A DNA stretch of 64,000 nucleotides. Origin: Lojkania enalia (taxonomy: Eukaryota; Ascomycota; Dothideomycetes; Pleosporales). Made by a program: the position numbers and the translations under genes. How positions within the stretch are numbered: the first letter of the stretch is position 1; every line of letters begins with the position of its first letter. The DNA lies in the NCBI GenBank assembly GCA_010094045.1, contig ML986614.1:271336-335335 (forward strand). The letters run 5' to 3'. Below, piece by piece: positions 20,407-31,996 of the stretch. A model generated the notes under the pieces. The model made no database searches. It was not told the origin of the DNA and saw only the letters and a list, made by a program, of their open reading frames with translations.

Positions 20407-22177
20407 TTACTGAAGAAGTGGGTCCTAGTGGAACGGTTAGCATTCGGCCATGATGTGCATAAATCCTCATTGTTTTGACTTACCCTGAAGTGCTTTTGGA
20501 AATTGGACCTCTTCTCATTGCCAGCTTGGTATTTGTTCCGTGCACGCTGTTCCCTCTTCCTGTCCCGCTTCTCAACAGCTCGAATCTCAGCCATCTTGGC
20601 GTCGCTGACGCCAATCATACCTAGACCACCATTCGCACGACTGATGAGTTGACGACCGCGGCCGCTGTCGTCAGCGTCCATGTTAACGTCGCCGCCGGAG
20701 TCTGTTGTTGCTCCCATGATCATTCGCCGACTCTCCATACGCTCAGCAACGCCTGGATAATTACGAAGATTTTGGCGGTAGTATTTGTTCAAAGACCTGT
20801 GACCAGCCGTTCGTCCTGAAGGCAAATGGAGTTCATAATCATCGTGATATACAGCAACTGGGGTAGTGTGCGCATGAGAATGGAAACCGTCGGCGTTCCG
20901 ATGAGGTCGGGGATCGCCATGAGAGTGATGTCTCGACTTCCCTAGCAACTTGTATCGGTGAGACCGATCATCGATAGGCACAGCCGTGATTTCATCTGTT
21001 GGAACGCTGGAGACGGTACTGTCAGTTTCCCAACCTTCATCTTCATCACCTGACATGGCATCTTCATCTATGGTAGTAACGGTCTTGCGGGGTGCCCCAA
21101 GCCTAACACCACCACCAGCTGTTGATTCCGAATCGTCAGACTCGACTTCTCGCTCCAGCTCTTCGAATTCATCGGCATCGCCATATGTACTACTAAAATC
21201 GTAGAACTGCCCGATTTCAACCAACTGCTCGTCGGTGTCGAAGGCGATCATGCAGTGGCCGCGATCCCGCATATGTGTTTGGATGCCGGAAGCTGTATGG
21301 ACAACTTTCCCACATTTTAAGCAGGTGTGGTGATCATTAATCTTCCCATAGAGGTACTTTATGAGACCTTCGCCATCCTCGAGGTAATCTTTGTCTGGAA
21401 TGAACATGCCGTGAAAACGGCCCATATGGTTTAGGTTTAAGGGAAAGGTCGGGGAGCGGTAATTGCAGAAAAGGCAATCCAAGAGAGGATCCGTCACGGA
21501 CTTAGTGGACGCGGCTATGGAGGAAGAAGAAGAGATGGTCCTAGAAAGCGGGTGTTCCGGCCTGTTCTCAGCTGCCGAGTGGTGTGGTCGCGTGGGCCGT
21601 CGTGGCATTGACTCTCCATTTAAGCTAGCGTTCTTTATTTCATCGACGACCTCGGAGAACTCTTTCTCTGCCTCATGATCAATGCCGTTTGCTTGCGGAT
21701 CTACCATTGGTTCGCCCAGCGAGAATGTGGAACTCATGACCGAGCCCGTCACGGAGGCCGAATCGTCGATATGCCCGCTCTTGCTCGCCCTAATCAGATT
21801 AGTTTTGTGTTTCTGGCTATTCAAGTGGTTGTTGTAGGCATTTTCGCTATAGTATGTCTTCTGGCATGCTTGGCAGGTCTTTTCAAATGCAGCTTTTGCG
21901 GCGGTGGCGGCAGCAGACGCCTTATTCGCTAAGACTTTTTCTGTGAAGATTTCAGACGAGAGCGGGGGGAGTGAGGCGACTCGACGCTTGAGGTTGTAGC
22001 GACTGCGGACTTGGAGTCAGTATTCAGTGTTTAAGGTGGATTCGGAAGCACTTACTGCCAGTCGCTCTGCATGTGCCTCCTCTGCAGCTCGCTGGTTCGG
22101 AAAGCGACCTGGCAGGTGTTGCAGGTGAAGGGATGAGTGGACTGGACCTGAGTCTGCATGGCAACCCGGGAAGCCAT
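20407..22177 (-). CDS. REI1: Cytoplasmic 60S subunit biogenesis factor Rei1/Reh1 (zinc finger)
   Basis: Exons 22056-22177, 20484-22002 and 20407-20424; introns 22003-22055 (53 nt, phase 2) and 20425-20483 (59 nt, branch GCTAAC, phase 0); 552 aa. The protein begins MASRVAMQTQ, with a C2H2 finger (FTCNTCQVAFRTSELQRRHMQSDWHRYNLKRR), then CQACQKTYYSENAYNNHLNSQKH, then two central fingers (LFCNYRSPTFPLNLNHMGRFHG and CLKCGKVVHTASGIQTHMRDRGH), acidic linkers, and a basic tail ending KHFRDPLLQ. The last exon is only 18 nt and encodes DPLLQ plus stop, matching the conserved C-terminus that inserts in the ribosomal exit tunnel. Rei1 acts in the cytosol in late 60S maturation, releasing and recycling Arx1/Alb1. 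Reh1 is the paralogous alternative; single-copy filamentous genes are usually called REI1. Confidence 0.93.
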
Positions 22178-22878
22178 GTCGAATGTGTCAAGCAAGAAGG
22201 AAGAATAATGGGAGCGCAGTGATATGTAGTCCTCTAGGAAGGGCCGACGCTCGAAGCGGCCCGCAGCAGTGGATAGGAATAAATAATTACTAAGTGGGGT
22301 GTTGGCGGTGGGAAAATGCCCGAAGCGAGGCGGATGGCTGGCGGGCGGGGCGGAATTGACGAGAGGAGAGCAAGAGGCGCGAGAGGATTCCTAGTAAGTG
22401 CAGACAGGGAGAGAGTGGCGCCTAAGAGAGAAGGTCTGTAGTGAGCGCACTTGGATGGGCGAGCGGCGAATATTGCGGGTGGGCTTGGTGTGCTCTGACG
22501 TTTGCCCCTCACTACCCAGGTGCACGGGCCCCTGCCTGCCAAGCCACGACCCCTGACTTTACTCTGCCCTACAGGGTTGCGACCAGAAGAGTAAGAGTGG
22601 TGAGCAGCTGGAGAAGAACCTTGCATTCACCACTGACCTACCATCTAGGTTCGAGCCAGGCACAGTACATGCCCACGGCCGCTCTTCACTCCTCAAGCTC
22701 TGTCCGCCACCTCCCTCCCGTGGAAGGTGAATGCAGCCCCCGGCCTGCCACGCGCCCGCCCGAACATGTCGAACGCCCTCTACCGGCCCCCAGACCCTTG
22801 CCGTTAAGCTTGATATCGGCCTCCGTCTCCCAGCGGCGCCGTTTATCTTCGACAGTCACTCTGGCCTCCATCGATGAT
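22178..22878. other. Divergent promoter region between REI1 and HUL4
   Basis: This is a GC-richer segment between two divergent genes. The HUL4 frame is open upstream to 22441, so the HUL4 start could lie further left. Minus-strand frames here are shadows. Confidence 0.4.
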
Positions 22879-25800
22879 ATGACGGAACGCCCGCAAGGGG
22901 CGACGGACCCTCACCAACATGTCCGCCATCCTTCCGGCTCAAGCTCCAGCCAAGGCTCCGCCGCGACCGGCTCCAGGCTGCGCCAACATGCGTTGGAGCA
23001 CCGCTTAAGCAATGTAATAGACGTAGAGAGCGCTGGACGTCTAGTGGAATGTTCCCAGATGCATAGACAGTCGCGGTTCCAGCACCTGGTCCGGCGGTTG
23101 GTTTTGCGCTCCCAAACAACTTCAGCGTCTAGTACTGACGCTTGAGCTAGCTACATCTCCCAAATATTATACGGCTGCAAATGCCGTTTCTGCATCACTC
23201 CCACGTGCCTCAGCTGTAAAAAGCGCCTCGCCGCGAAACCGTTTCGTGCTCCAACCCAGCTCACTGCCCGGGCGCTGGCCCACTTCCTCGCCAGTCAAGA
23301 TAATCCTCATCAAGCGCTGTGCCCTCATGAATTGAATGTCCCTCCAGACTCATTGGAAATCAAAGGCGCATGTGAGGTTAGCTTCTTCTCCTCTGCGGTG
23401 CCATGCAAGTCAACGTCTAGCTCAAACCATGACCTCCCCGGCGTTCCCAAGCGAAACAGGGTGTTGGAAGATGAGAACAAAATAATAGCTTCGCTCAATG
23501 AACAGCATCAGGCAAAGAAGGATATGAAGTCCCTCGGACAGAACTTGTTCGATACTGTCACAGTCATATATTCTTATTCGAAACATATACCGAACCCTCT
23601 TTCTGTCTTCAACTCCATGCGCGCACTTGGCGCACCTTCCAAACAGCCGATAACAGCGAGCCCAAGACGTGAGCCAGATGTAACATCTGTCAACCACCGC
23701 CATGCAGACATGTTGGGGGTTACTAGACGTTCGCGAGTTCCCAATGGTCATGCTGTGGCACCCAATGTGAATGGAACTTCGATGTCGGCGTTCGCGGTTC
23801 AACACCATTCACATCGAAATTCGAGACCCTCCGGGAACTTGGGTACATCGCTCATTACTTCTGAACTCATGGCTAACGGCCAGCGAGTACATATAGTGCG
23901 ACATCAGCTGCCAGACTCCATCATCAATAGCCGTACTTTAATCACCCCCAACGAGTTTGCGCCCTATGACGGCACTCAAGATCATTGCGTGCCTCGAAAG
24001 TCCACGATCAAGCAGAAGCCGCATTCCCTAGATCTAAGCGCACCGTCCAAACCGAAACATCCAGTCTCCCACCCTTTGGGACATGACGCATATAAACACA
24101 GAAAAGTGGACACGGATGCCAGTACCCCAATACTTCCGGTGACTTCTTATCTCAACTGTGACATTATGGAACAGCTAAGGGATGAGGTTCACCGGCACCG
24201 CAACGAACTGCCTCCTAAATCATTCTACGCCGTGGACTACGATACCACCTGGACATTCAGGCCCTCTAAAAGATTTGTCAACAGATCGATATTCTATTCT
24301 CTAAGTGATCCAGAAACACTTCTCAAGTCTTTCCATGATGCAGACAACGATGATTACAAAGACTCGCCATTACCTCATCTCAATTCGACACGGTTGGCAC
24401 AAGCGTTCCAGGATTGGAGTCGACAAAATGGTTCTCTGATTTTCGATAGTCTTTGGATCGCGTTGGAGGCCTTGTTCACTCCTCCACCAGAGCTTGATCT
24501 ACAAAAAAGTCCGCGCCTTAAAGCCTCACGTAAAGTGCCCGCCATAAATGGCTCGGCTATGCAAAGTCAGAGCCCTTCTCAGACCGATCCTAGTTTTGGT
24601 CGATACCTGAGTAACGAAGAAGCTACACATATAGCCATGGTGTGTATACACGCCTTGACCTCGTCAGTCTCCGTTGGATGGCCTCACACCTGGGTTCAGT
24701 TGCGCAAATTTCGGTCGTGGGGTATTATCCTACCCGATGCACCACCGCACGAAGATCATACCGACGGATTCATTGACCCTTGGCTTCACATCATCGATGA
24801 GCTGGAATACGAGCCAGCAATGCGTCTAGCGGACCGCCTCGTACGTGCCATAGGCGCCCGCATGTGTTTCGATCAAATATTGCGGACTCTTGGCGGGAAG
24901 GAATCCAAATCCTATGCACAAGATTTCACATTGTTCTTAATAAAGCATCTGACAGAAGTTGAGCGACTTGCTATTGCCAGCAAGAAAAAAATGAAAGCGA
25001 ATCTAAGGCTTGATGACGATCCTGGCTGGACCGTTACCGCTACTTTTATGGAGTGGCTTAGGTCCATAATTATCAAGAAATGGGACGGGAAAGCAGACAT
25101 TAATCGATGGGGTAGCGTAGGTGCCTCTATCGAGATTCTCAATCAGTTCCGTACGTATTGTTCAAATTGTCACGGGCTATAAGCCAAGCTAACTCCAAGA
25201 AGACGGGAATAGAGGTTTACTGAACTTACGAAAGAGCATGTTCTACATGCCGTACATTAACGAGCGTCTGGATTCAGTGAACGATCCCGTCGAATTCTTA
25301 AAGCAGAACTACCAACCAAACACGATCCACATACTAGACTGCCCTTTTTTATTCCCCCCTCATTACTTAGTAGCCTACTTCCGCACGATCAACTTCTCAA
25401 GCATGTTCAAGCATTATGAGCACACTGAACAGGTGGTGCATCTGCAGAGAGAGCTGGATCGTTTTTTAAGGGAGCCATATTGGTGGCTAATTAGGTCGAG
25501 ACTGAAGATTACATTTAGCGATTACCTTGTCTTGGATGTGAGGCGAGAGTATGCCCTAGAAGACACGCTCAATCAGCTTTGGGGCCAAGAGCAACGCTCT
25601 ATGTTGAAACCACTCAAAGTCAAAATGGGCATGCAGGAAGGAGAGGTAGGGCTTGATCAGGGCGGTGTAACATATGAGTTCTTTCGCATTGTTCTTTGTG
25701 AGGCGTTCAAGCCGGACAACGGTGAGAATGGCTAAGATACAACTGCTTTCTATGGCTGATAATTTCTAGGAATGTTCACAATTGACCCGCAGACCAGAAT

Positions 25801-26731
25801 GACCTGGTTCCAACCATGCTCGCTCGAGCCCACATGGAAGTTCGAGATGCTTGGCATTGTTTTCTCACTAGCCGTTTACAATGGCATCACACTGCCTGTC
25901 ACATTTCCGCTGGCTTTGTATCGGCATCTTCTCGCACCGCGGTCCAATAAGACAATTCACGACATCTGGGATGGATGGCCAACCCTTGCTAATTCTCTTG
26001 ATGAGCTCCTTAATTGGTCAGACGGCGATGTTTCCGACGTATTCATGAGGAGCTATAGTTTCAGTCTAGATGTGTTTGGGGAGAGAATGGACGTAGACAT
26101 GCAAGGTTTCAAGGCTCACGGGGCCCAGAAGCCTCTCGAAGGAACCACAGGTGCGGAAGAAAGCCTCAAATGCACCCCTTGGGGAATGTGGCCGGCGGCA
26201 ACAGAAGAAACACCCTTGGTTACAAACGCCAATAGAGACCGATTTGTACGAGATTACATTGTCTGGCTCACATACAGATCAATTGCTCCCCAACTTGAGG
26301 CCTTCCAAAAAGGATTCAATGTTTGCATACACCCCAAATCTCTCAGGCTCTTCGATGAAATTACTCTCAAGTATCTCGTTGAAGGTACCCAGGAAATTAA
26401 CGTGGCTCATCTTAAGGAAGCCACACGCTATGAAGAAGGATATTCCGCAGCACATTCTACTATCAGAGACTTCTGGTCCATTGTTGAGAAGTATGACGCG
26501 GATGATCGAAGGAGGCTACTAGAGTTTGTAACTGCCAGTGAGCGGGTCCCTGTTACAGGTTTCGAAAGCGTGAATTTCATTATTATGAGGGCGGGCGAAG
26601 ATACCGAGATGCTACCGACGAGCTCAACTTGTTTTGGCAAGTTGATGTTGCCACAGTATTCGAGTAAAGAGAAGTTGAAAAGGAAGCTGGATATGGCGAT
26701 TCAAAATTCTAAAGGATTTGGGATTGTATAA
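22879..26731 (+). CDS. HUL4: HECT-type E3 ubiquitin ligase, Hul4-like
   Basis: Exons 22879-23096, 23151-25150, 25200-25721 and 25770-26731; introns of 54, 49 and 48 nt with CTGAC/CTAAC-type branches; 1233 aa from this start. The first join gives HLVRRYISQILYGC and leads into a cysteine-rich AZUL-like segment (CKCRFCITPTCLSCKKR). The middle is an extended linker. The HECT domain occupies roughly the last 350 residues: LKVKMGMQEGEVGLDQGGVTYEFF opens it and STCFGKLMLPQY carries the catalytic Cys (about residue 1201), which accepts ubiquitin from an E2 before passing it to substrate. In yeast, Hul4 acts in nuclear RNA surveillance and misfolded-protein turnover. The start is uncertain: the ATG at 22879 was chosen, but in-frame ATGs further upstream exist. 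Confidence 0.9.
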
Positions 26732-27758
26732 GACTTTTACCTGACTCCGAATATTAATTATCATTGTACTTTCGGAGAGTTAGGGCACGATGTGTTTCTC
26801 AGTTTTTATTCCTATTCTTGGTTTCCATTTTATGGATTCTAGCTGCATGTATTGGTGGGGATTTGAAGCGCTTTTACTAAAGCATGATGATACTATGGTA
26901 TTGTGGTATTAACAGACATTAGAGCCTAGAGAATATAGTTATTATTTTCCCATGAATCATCTCAAGAGCGTGCTCATTATATTGTATTATATAGACCCCG
27001 AAATATCTATTGTCATCGATCCGCCATTCATGCCTCAACATCACGTGCGAACTCACCGACCTCCACCCTTATTCCCACGCTTAGCGTCATCCCGCATCAT
27101 CAATTCCCCCACACACCTCACACGCCTGCAAGATTTCCCAGGCATCACGCGACCAAAGCACACAACAACTTACCTCACACATACGAACTCAACGATAAGC
27201 TTCCGCCATCCCACTGGCTGGTCCTCTTCCGATCTCCCGGTCACCGACAGTTAGCCCGCCAAGCTTACGATCGGCGGCCCCACGAAGCTTGATTGTGAAG
27301 CGAACTTGGCAGGGCTGAAGGGGTGCTGAGATAAGGGATGCATTTGTGATTTGTGGAGGCTAAAGAGTTGATGTTGGGTGTTGTGATCGGCTGGTCACTT
27401 TAGTATTTGGAGGACGGCCTGGGCGTGTGAGTGGTTACCCGGGTTCTAGCCCTAGCTGCGCATTTCCGTTTCCGGAGAGTAGTTTTCTGGGGAAGTGGGT
27501 ATGTCTGAGCCGGATCACGAAAGGGGGGTACCGATTATAGGCTGAGAGAAAGGTCTATATATTTCGATGATGCGCTGGTGTGAGATGCACTCACTTGTAC
27601 GTAAGTCCTAACTTTACATCACTCCTTACATTCACTCGAATTCGGGGCAGCTGTGCTTAACATTGTGATTTGTTACGTACAACCCTTGCACCAACCCATA
27701 AAACACTGAATTACTCCTGGCAAACTTCCTCATTACGCCACGTCGCAACTATATCAAA
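26732..27758. other. Intergenic region, about 1 kb
   Basis: This is the HUL4 3' flank and the promoter of a small gene. A plus-strand frame at 26952-27254 lacks features. I see no RNA gene or repeat. Confidence 0.45.
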
Positions 27759-28102
27759 ATGGGCGACGAACAATTCACTGAACGATGCACGTCGTATGGT
27801 CGCGGTGGTGCCGGGAATCTTAGTTCGCTCCACCCACACTTGAACTCGTCTAGCTAGAGTCATGCTAACATCGAGCAGGACGCCCATCCGCTGTTAAGCA
27901 GGCGAGTGAAGCACTTGCCGCAATGGCAGAGAATAGTAGGTCATATTCCACTGAAGTTGTAGGTTGGATATTGATCGCAATATTAGCAACACGTCAACGG
28001 AGGAGTAGTACTTGGAGTATGGGGTCACAGAATGGAGGAAGGAGTTGGAAGAACATATTTAGGAGGGGCAGTACAAATGAGCCAGGGAAGGTTGAAGAGT
28101 AG
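27759..28102 (+). CDS. Small GRGGAGN-motif protein (DUF3602-like)
   Basis: Exons 27759-27822, 27879-27935 and 27987-28102; introns 27823-27878 (56 nt, GTTCGC donor, GCTAAC branch, AGCAG acceptor) and 27936-27986 (51 nt, GTAGGT..TTAG), both phase 1; 78 aa. The N-terminus contains SYGRGGAGNLRRPS, the glycine-rich GRGGAGN motif that defines a family of small, disordered fungal proteins of unknown function, often with several copies of the motif; here there is one. The rest is a short Ala/Glu helix and a basic Ser/Arg-rich tail (RQRRSSTWS, KNIFRRGS) with possible phosphorylation sites. The second intron has no stop and could be retained, adding 17 residues. No exon alone is long enough to stand out as an open frame. 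Confidence 0.6.
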
Positions 28103-28700
28103 TGCCATTTGCCAGTTTGGGCTGCTACAACGAACAAGAACCACGTGACCTTATTTCTGCGGAAGAGTTCAATTTGGCCTGTATCTTATACGAAAATGAT
28201 CCGAGATAGTTTGTAGAATGACCTCTAAAATCGGTTTCATTATATTTCGAATTATTCCTGCGCGTTTCGTATTGCGTGCTTTTGTGCAATAGTCCGGGCC
28301 TCTGAAGAGAGATCACTGTTAGTATTGTAGCTATCCACTTAGGTAGCTTTCAAAATGTAGCATTTGGATTTACGGAAGGAGTATAGGACTAATAATTAAG
28401 GCGCTCAAAGCCGACTTTGAAGGAGATAGCTAAATGTCCACTTGCCCGATAGGGCTAGAGTTAAGGCGGGGCAAAGCTCCAGGCAACACTCGTCAGCTTT
28501 GATCATTAACCTCTCCTTTATCACAGCTAAACGTCTATATTGAGACTTTGAAAGTCACGCTGTTTAATTTGCTATCTTTTGCTGTATTGGCAAAATTTTT
28601 GCCAAGTTTGAGCCTTACTCGCAACTGTTGACCTACCCACGCAGCTCATAACGAACCAGTGAAGGGTGGTAGAAAAAGTTTCGACAATATTTTGTGCCAT
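28103..28700. other. AT-rich intergenic region
   Basis: This is the 3' flank of the small gene and the promoter of the next F-box-like gene. Nothing coding is supported. Confidence 0.45.
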
Positions 28701-30101
28701 ATGGAGAATCTGGACTCTTTCAACGCCACCGCTGTTTACCCTTATAGTATTGTTACTAGTTCTGGGAGTTCCCACCAACATGCCCCCCCAGGTCTAGCTG
28801 CATCAGATCTCCCGCTCAACTTCTCCAGCCACGACCAAGAGGATTCTGAACAGCTATGGGAGCTCTTCCCTAACACCAGACGCGTGTGTCCTTCTCCAAA
28901 TAAGGGAATTGCGCTCATGCTCACACCTCTCCAGGATTACCTTCCAGGCTCGCAAATTGACGATAAGCAGAAGTGGAACAAATGCCGTCTTCTTTCGTTA
29001 CCAAAAGAGATCCGTCTCCATATTTGGGAACATGTCCTAACAAACCCGTCTATCCCCGAACTCGCTGTCTGGATAATCCGGAAACCGTCGAGTCCCCTCT
29101 ATAAGCTCACTCATCCTCCACCTCCTTTATTTGGAACACGTCTTGAGCCTTCTAGACGGAGTCCCGTCAACACTATGATACTTCTTGCGAATCGTTTCAT
29201 TTACGAAGAAGCATTGCCAGTACTATACAGCACCGCTAATTTTATACCTGGTGACCTCGAAGGCTTGTGGCCACTTTTTACCAATACACTATCACCATAC
29301 GCAAGGTCATGCATACGTCGCATCCGATTATTCAGTCCACTTAATAATGGGACGCGACATGGCAACGATCGTTCCAGGGCTTTTTTCCATTGGGCGGTGA
29401 CTTGCGCGCAGGTCGCTCTGCTGAGCAACACCTTACGCGAGGTAGAGATATACGGAGATTGGTCTATCTTTGAAGTCAGGTCAAATCATCGAGCCCTGTT
29501 ATACCCGCTCTGCAAGATCAAAACAAAAAAGAAATTCTACCCGATTGGATCAAGGGCGGAATGCCATCCTGAGTTACAGAATATGTTCAAGCAATTTCTA
29601 GCAGAAGCTGGAGAGGAACTAAAAAGGAGCGCTTCAGTACGCGAGGCAAATGCCAAAGCGGCGAGGTCTCCGCTTCGAACAGTTCGTCCCCGTCATGACG
29701 CTACCAAACTAATAGAGCCTATGCATGCTTTGATTGGATATTCAATGGAGGATTGGTGCCGCTTCGCTGAAGAAAATCTCAAGCGGATAGATCGAGACCT
29801 GAGTTCTGTTAAAGGTATACAGCAGTTCGAAAAGGAATTGTCAGAGCACTCCCGATCGGCACAGAATAGAAACGACGCTATCACGACTCCTCAAGAGAGT
29901 AGTCCGACAGCTGAAGAGTGGGATATGGTCAGCATGAAAAGTGGCGCTTTTACACCAAGAGCAAGATCTTTTAGCATGCTATCCACAACAAGCAAAGAGG
30001 AATGGGTCGATACCGTGTCGACACTGGTAGCCAAAGAAGATGTCGGCAATGGTGATACAAGCGACGGCGATAGTGAGGGATGGGAATATGTTGAAAAGTG
30101 A
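28701..30101 (+). CDS. F-box-like (2EXR-type) protein
   Basis: A single exon of 466 aa. After a disordered 90-residue start comes the F-box-like segment CRLLSLPKEIRLHIWEHVL, then NRFIYEEALPVLYSTANF, the second conserved block of this family (an old residue following the previous generation's helix with a buried Tyr/Leu pair). A Ser/Thr/Glu-rich C-terminal region after about residue 370 looks disordered and ends in an acidic SDGDSEGWEYVEK. Function is unknown. The start is the first ATG in frame; the frame upstream lacks another. It is closest in layout to the protein at 1.6 kb. Confidence 0.7.
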   Translation: MENLDSFNATAVYPYSIVTSSGSSHQHAPPGLAASDLPLNFSSHDQEDSEQLWELFPNTRRVCPSPNKGIALMLTPLQDYLPGSQIDDKQKWNKCRLLSLPKEIRLHIWEHVLTNPSIPELAVWIIRKPSSPLYKLTHPPPPLFGTRLEPSRRSPVNTMILLANRFIYEEALPVLYSTANFIPGDLEGLWPLFTNTLSPYARSCIRRIRLFSPLNNGTRHGNDRSRAFFHWAVTCAQVALLSNTLREVEIYGDWSIFEVRSNHRALLYPLCKIKTKKKFYPIGSRAECHPELQNMFKQFLAEAGEELKRSASVREANAKAARSPLRTVRPRHDATKLIEPMHALIGYSMEDWCRFAEENLKRIDRDLSSVKGIQQFEKELSEHSRSAQNRNDAITTPQESSPTAEEWDMVSMKSGAFTPRARSFSMLSTTSKEEWVDTVSTLVAKEDVGNGDTSDGDSEGWEYVEK

Positions 30102-30533
30102 AACTCTTCTACCCTTTGACATGAACTATCTCCTTAGTAGACTTCAGGAGTAGGGTACTAAATAGTCTAATGTTCGATAATATTATTTGCAATTGAGAGA
30201 GATATCACTATACAGCTTCAAGCAGCTTCAACGTGCTCTTTGCAATTCCCAAAATCAACCAAGAGCTAGGAAGATTCTATACGTCTCGTCAGTGCTATTT
30301 ACACCTCGTAGTTTAGGCCTCACAATGCATATGATATGCAGATGAATGCCAAGGACTGCTGCCGAGGTATTTGTTTAAATGATTAGTGACCCGAGGTACT
30401 AGTCATGGCTTACATTTATTTCCCATTTCAATCATCAAATTCCACATCCATCTTGTGTTCATCAGCAGTATCTTCCTGATTGTTTTCTCGCCTCCCACCT
30501 GTGCTAGAGAGCCCTTCTTTCCATAGAAATATA
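30102..30533. other. Intergenic region
   Basis: The 3' flank of one plus-strand gene and the promoter of the next. No other signal was seen. Confidence 0.5.
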
Positions 30534-31514
30534 ATGTCTACCAAATCAAGATCCCTTACGAAGACGCTAGCATTTAAGGGGATAGGCAAAAATGAATTCG
30601 AGACCGCGTATCCACCAGAACGAATGGGAAATACGGCAAACATAGCATATGGCGGCTATGCGCTTGCCACAGCCGCCAAAGCCGCAGCCCTATCCGTCCC
30701 CCAGGGGTACCACCTCTATTCCATTATGGGAAATTACCTTGGCCCGGCTCTTACAGATCGACCACTACGTAGTTCTGTGCGAACAATTAGGCAAACTCGA
30801 ACATTCGCAACCCGACAAGTCGAAGTAAGCCAAAAGCAAGATGACGGCAGCATACGAGCATGCTTAATCGCCCTCGCAGACTTTCAAGTCGCAGAGCCAG
30901 CGATGCTGGAGTTTTCGATCCCACCTTCGAAGGCTTATTCGGGCCCCGAAGGATTGCAAGCTCTACCGGCACATCGAAAACATCTTGTAGATACAGGCAA
31001 GATCTCTCAACAGCTGGCTGATATGCATAGCAAATCGTTCGGTGTATCTGAGGGGCTTTACGAAACTCGACCCTGTCCCGAAGGCATATTCTACAGTAAC
31101 CTAACCGGTCTCGCTAAAACCCTCCCGACGCCACAAGACTCCCTTCCTATCACAGAGAAGTCAACAGCAGACTGGCTCCGCTCACTTTTTCCCCTCCCTT
31201 CACTAGTTGATAACGTCGCAAACTTGGCATTCGTCATGGACGGCGCTGTGAGTTTCGCACCACTAAGTTTTAGCAAGATGTTCTTGGATGATGCCGGAGC
31301 GTGTAGTAGTTTGGATTTTGCGCTTAGATTGTTCAAGAGGGATATTAAGATGGAGGAATGGCATTTGAAGGAGTGGACCACGAAGGTTGGGGCGGAGGGA
31401 AGGACATTTAGTGAGGCAAGGCTCTGGGACAAGGAAGGGAATTGCGTGGCTTGCATGTCGCAGCAGAGTATTCTGAGGCCAAAAAAGGATGGAAAGAAAG
31501 GGCTGAAGCTTTAG
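30534..31514 (+). CDS. Acyl-CoA thioesterase, TesB-type double hot-dog fold
   Basis: A single exon of 326 aa. The N-terminal hot-dog half has NTANIAYGGYALATAAKAA, a typical substrate-tunnel helix, and LYSIMGNYLGPALTDRP. The C-terminal half has DGAVSFAPLSF, SSLDFALRLF and GRTFSEARLWDKEGNCVACMSQQSILR, the conserved ending of acyl-CoA thioesterase II. The expected reaction is hydrolysis of acyl-CoA to free acid and CoA, often in peroxisomes; the C-terminus (GLKL) is not a clear PTS1. The ATG at 30534 was chosen because the upstream 18 codons in frame start at a non-ATG codon. Confidence 0.82.
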   Translation: MSTKSRSLTKTLAFKGIGKNEFETAYPPERMGNTANIAYGGYALATAAKAAALSVPQGYHLYSIMGNYLGPALTDRPLRSSVRTIRQTRTFATRQVEVSQKQDDGSIRACLIALADFQVAEPAMLEFSIPPSKAYSGPEGLQALPAHRKHLVDTGKISQQLADMHSKSFGVSEGLYETRPCPEGIFYSNLTGLAKTLPTPQDSLPITEKSTADWLRSLFPLPSLVDNVANLAFVMDGAVSFAPLSFSKMFLDDAGACSSLDFALRLFKRDIKMEEWHLKEWTTKVGAEGRTFSEARLWDKEGNCVACMSQQSILRPKKDGKKGLKL

Positions 31515-31996
31515 TTTGAGCGACGCTCTCTTTGGTATTTAAGTTAATGAGATTGGCAAGGTAGGAAGGTTTTTGGGGATTTCGGTGGACGCTACTTTTA
31601 CTAATTATGAGAATATTCCGCCCTTGGGTTAGTTTTTGAGTCGGCGTTGGGAATTGCTAAGTGGGAACGTTACTCAGCTTACTATAGTACTGCGTACACT
31701 TCTGCACATTCAAAGTCCCTATGGCCGCACGATGGTATACTCTTACTCCCGCTAGATATCACTTTTGCGTGGCGAACAATATTCTAATAAATGCTAAGTC
31801 ACTAGGCTTGTTTGGGTTTTACGCAGGTATAGCGGGTGTAACTAAGCGATTAATAGCAGGGCTAAGTACAATTTCCTATGGCAACCGTGAAACGCAAACA
31901 CGTTGACGGGGGCGCAGACGCGTCACCCGCCACACAAGGAGGAATTTCGAAAGCATGAAGTTCATATTTGGGTGGATAGTGTTCAATCACCCGATA
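31515..31996. other. Short intergenic region between convergent genes
   Basis: The 3' flanks of the thioesterase and the histidine phosphatase genes. No other feature was seen. Confidence 0.5.

Noticed and set aside
22234..22626. A 130-codon minus-strand frame in the REI1/HUL4 promoter
   Set aside because: Low-complexity Pro/Ser/Arg composition typical of a GC-rich promoter; no ATG context or homology.
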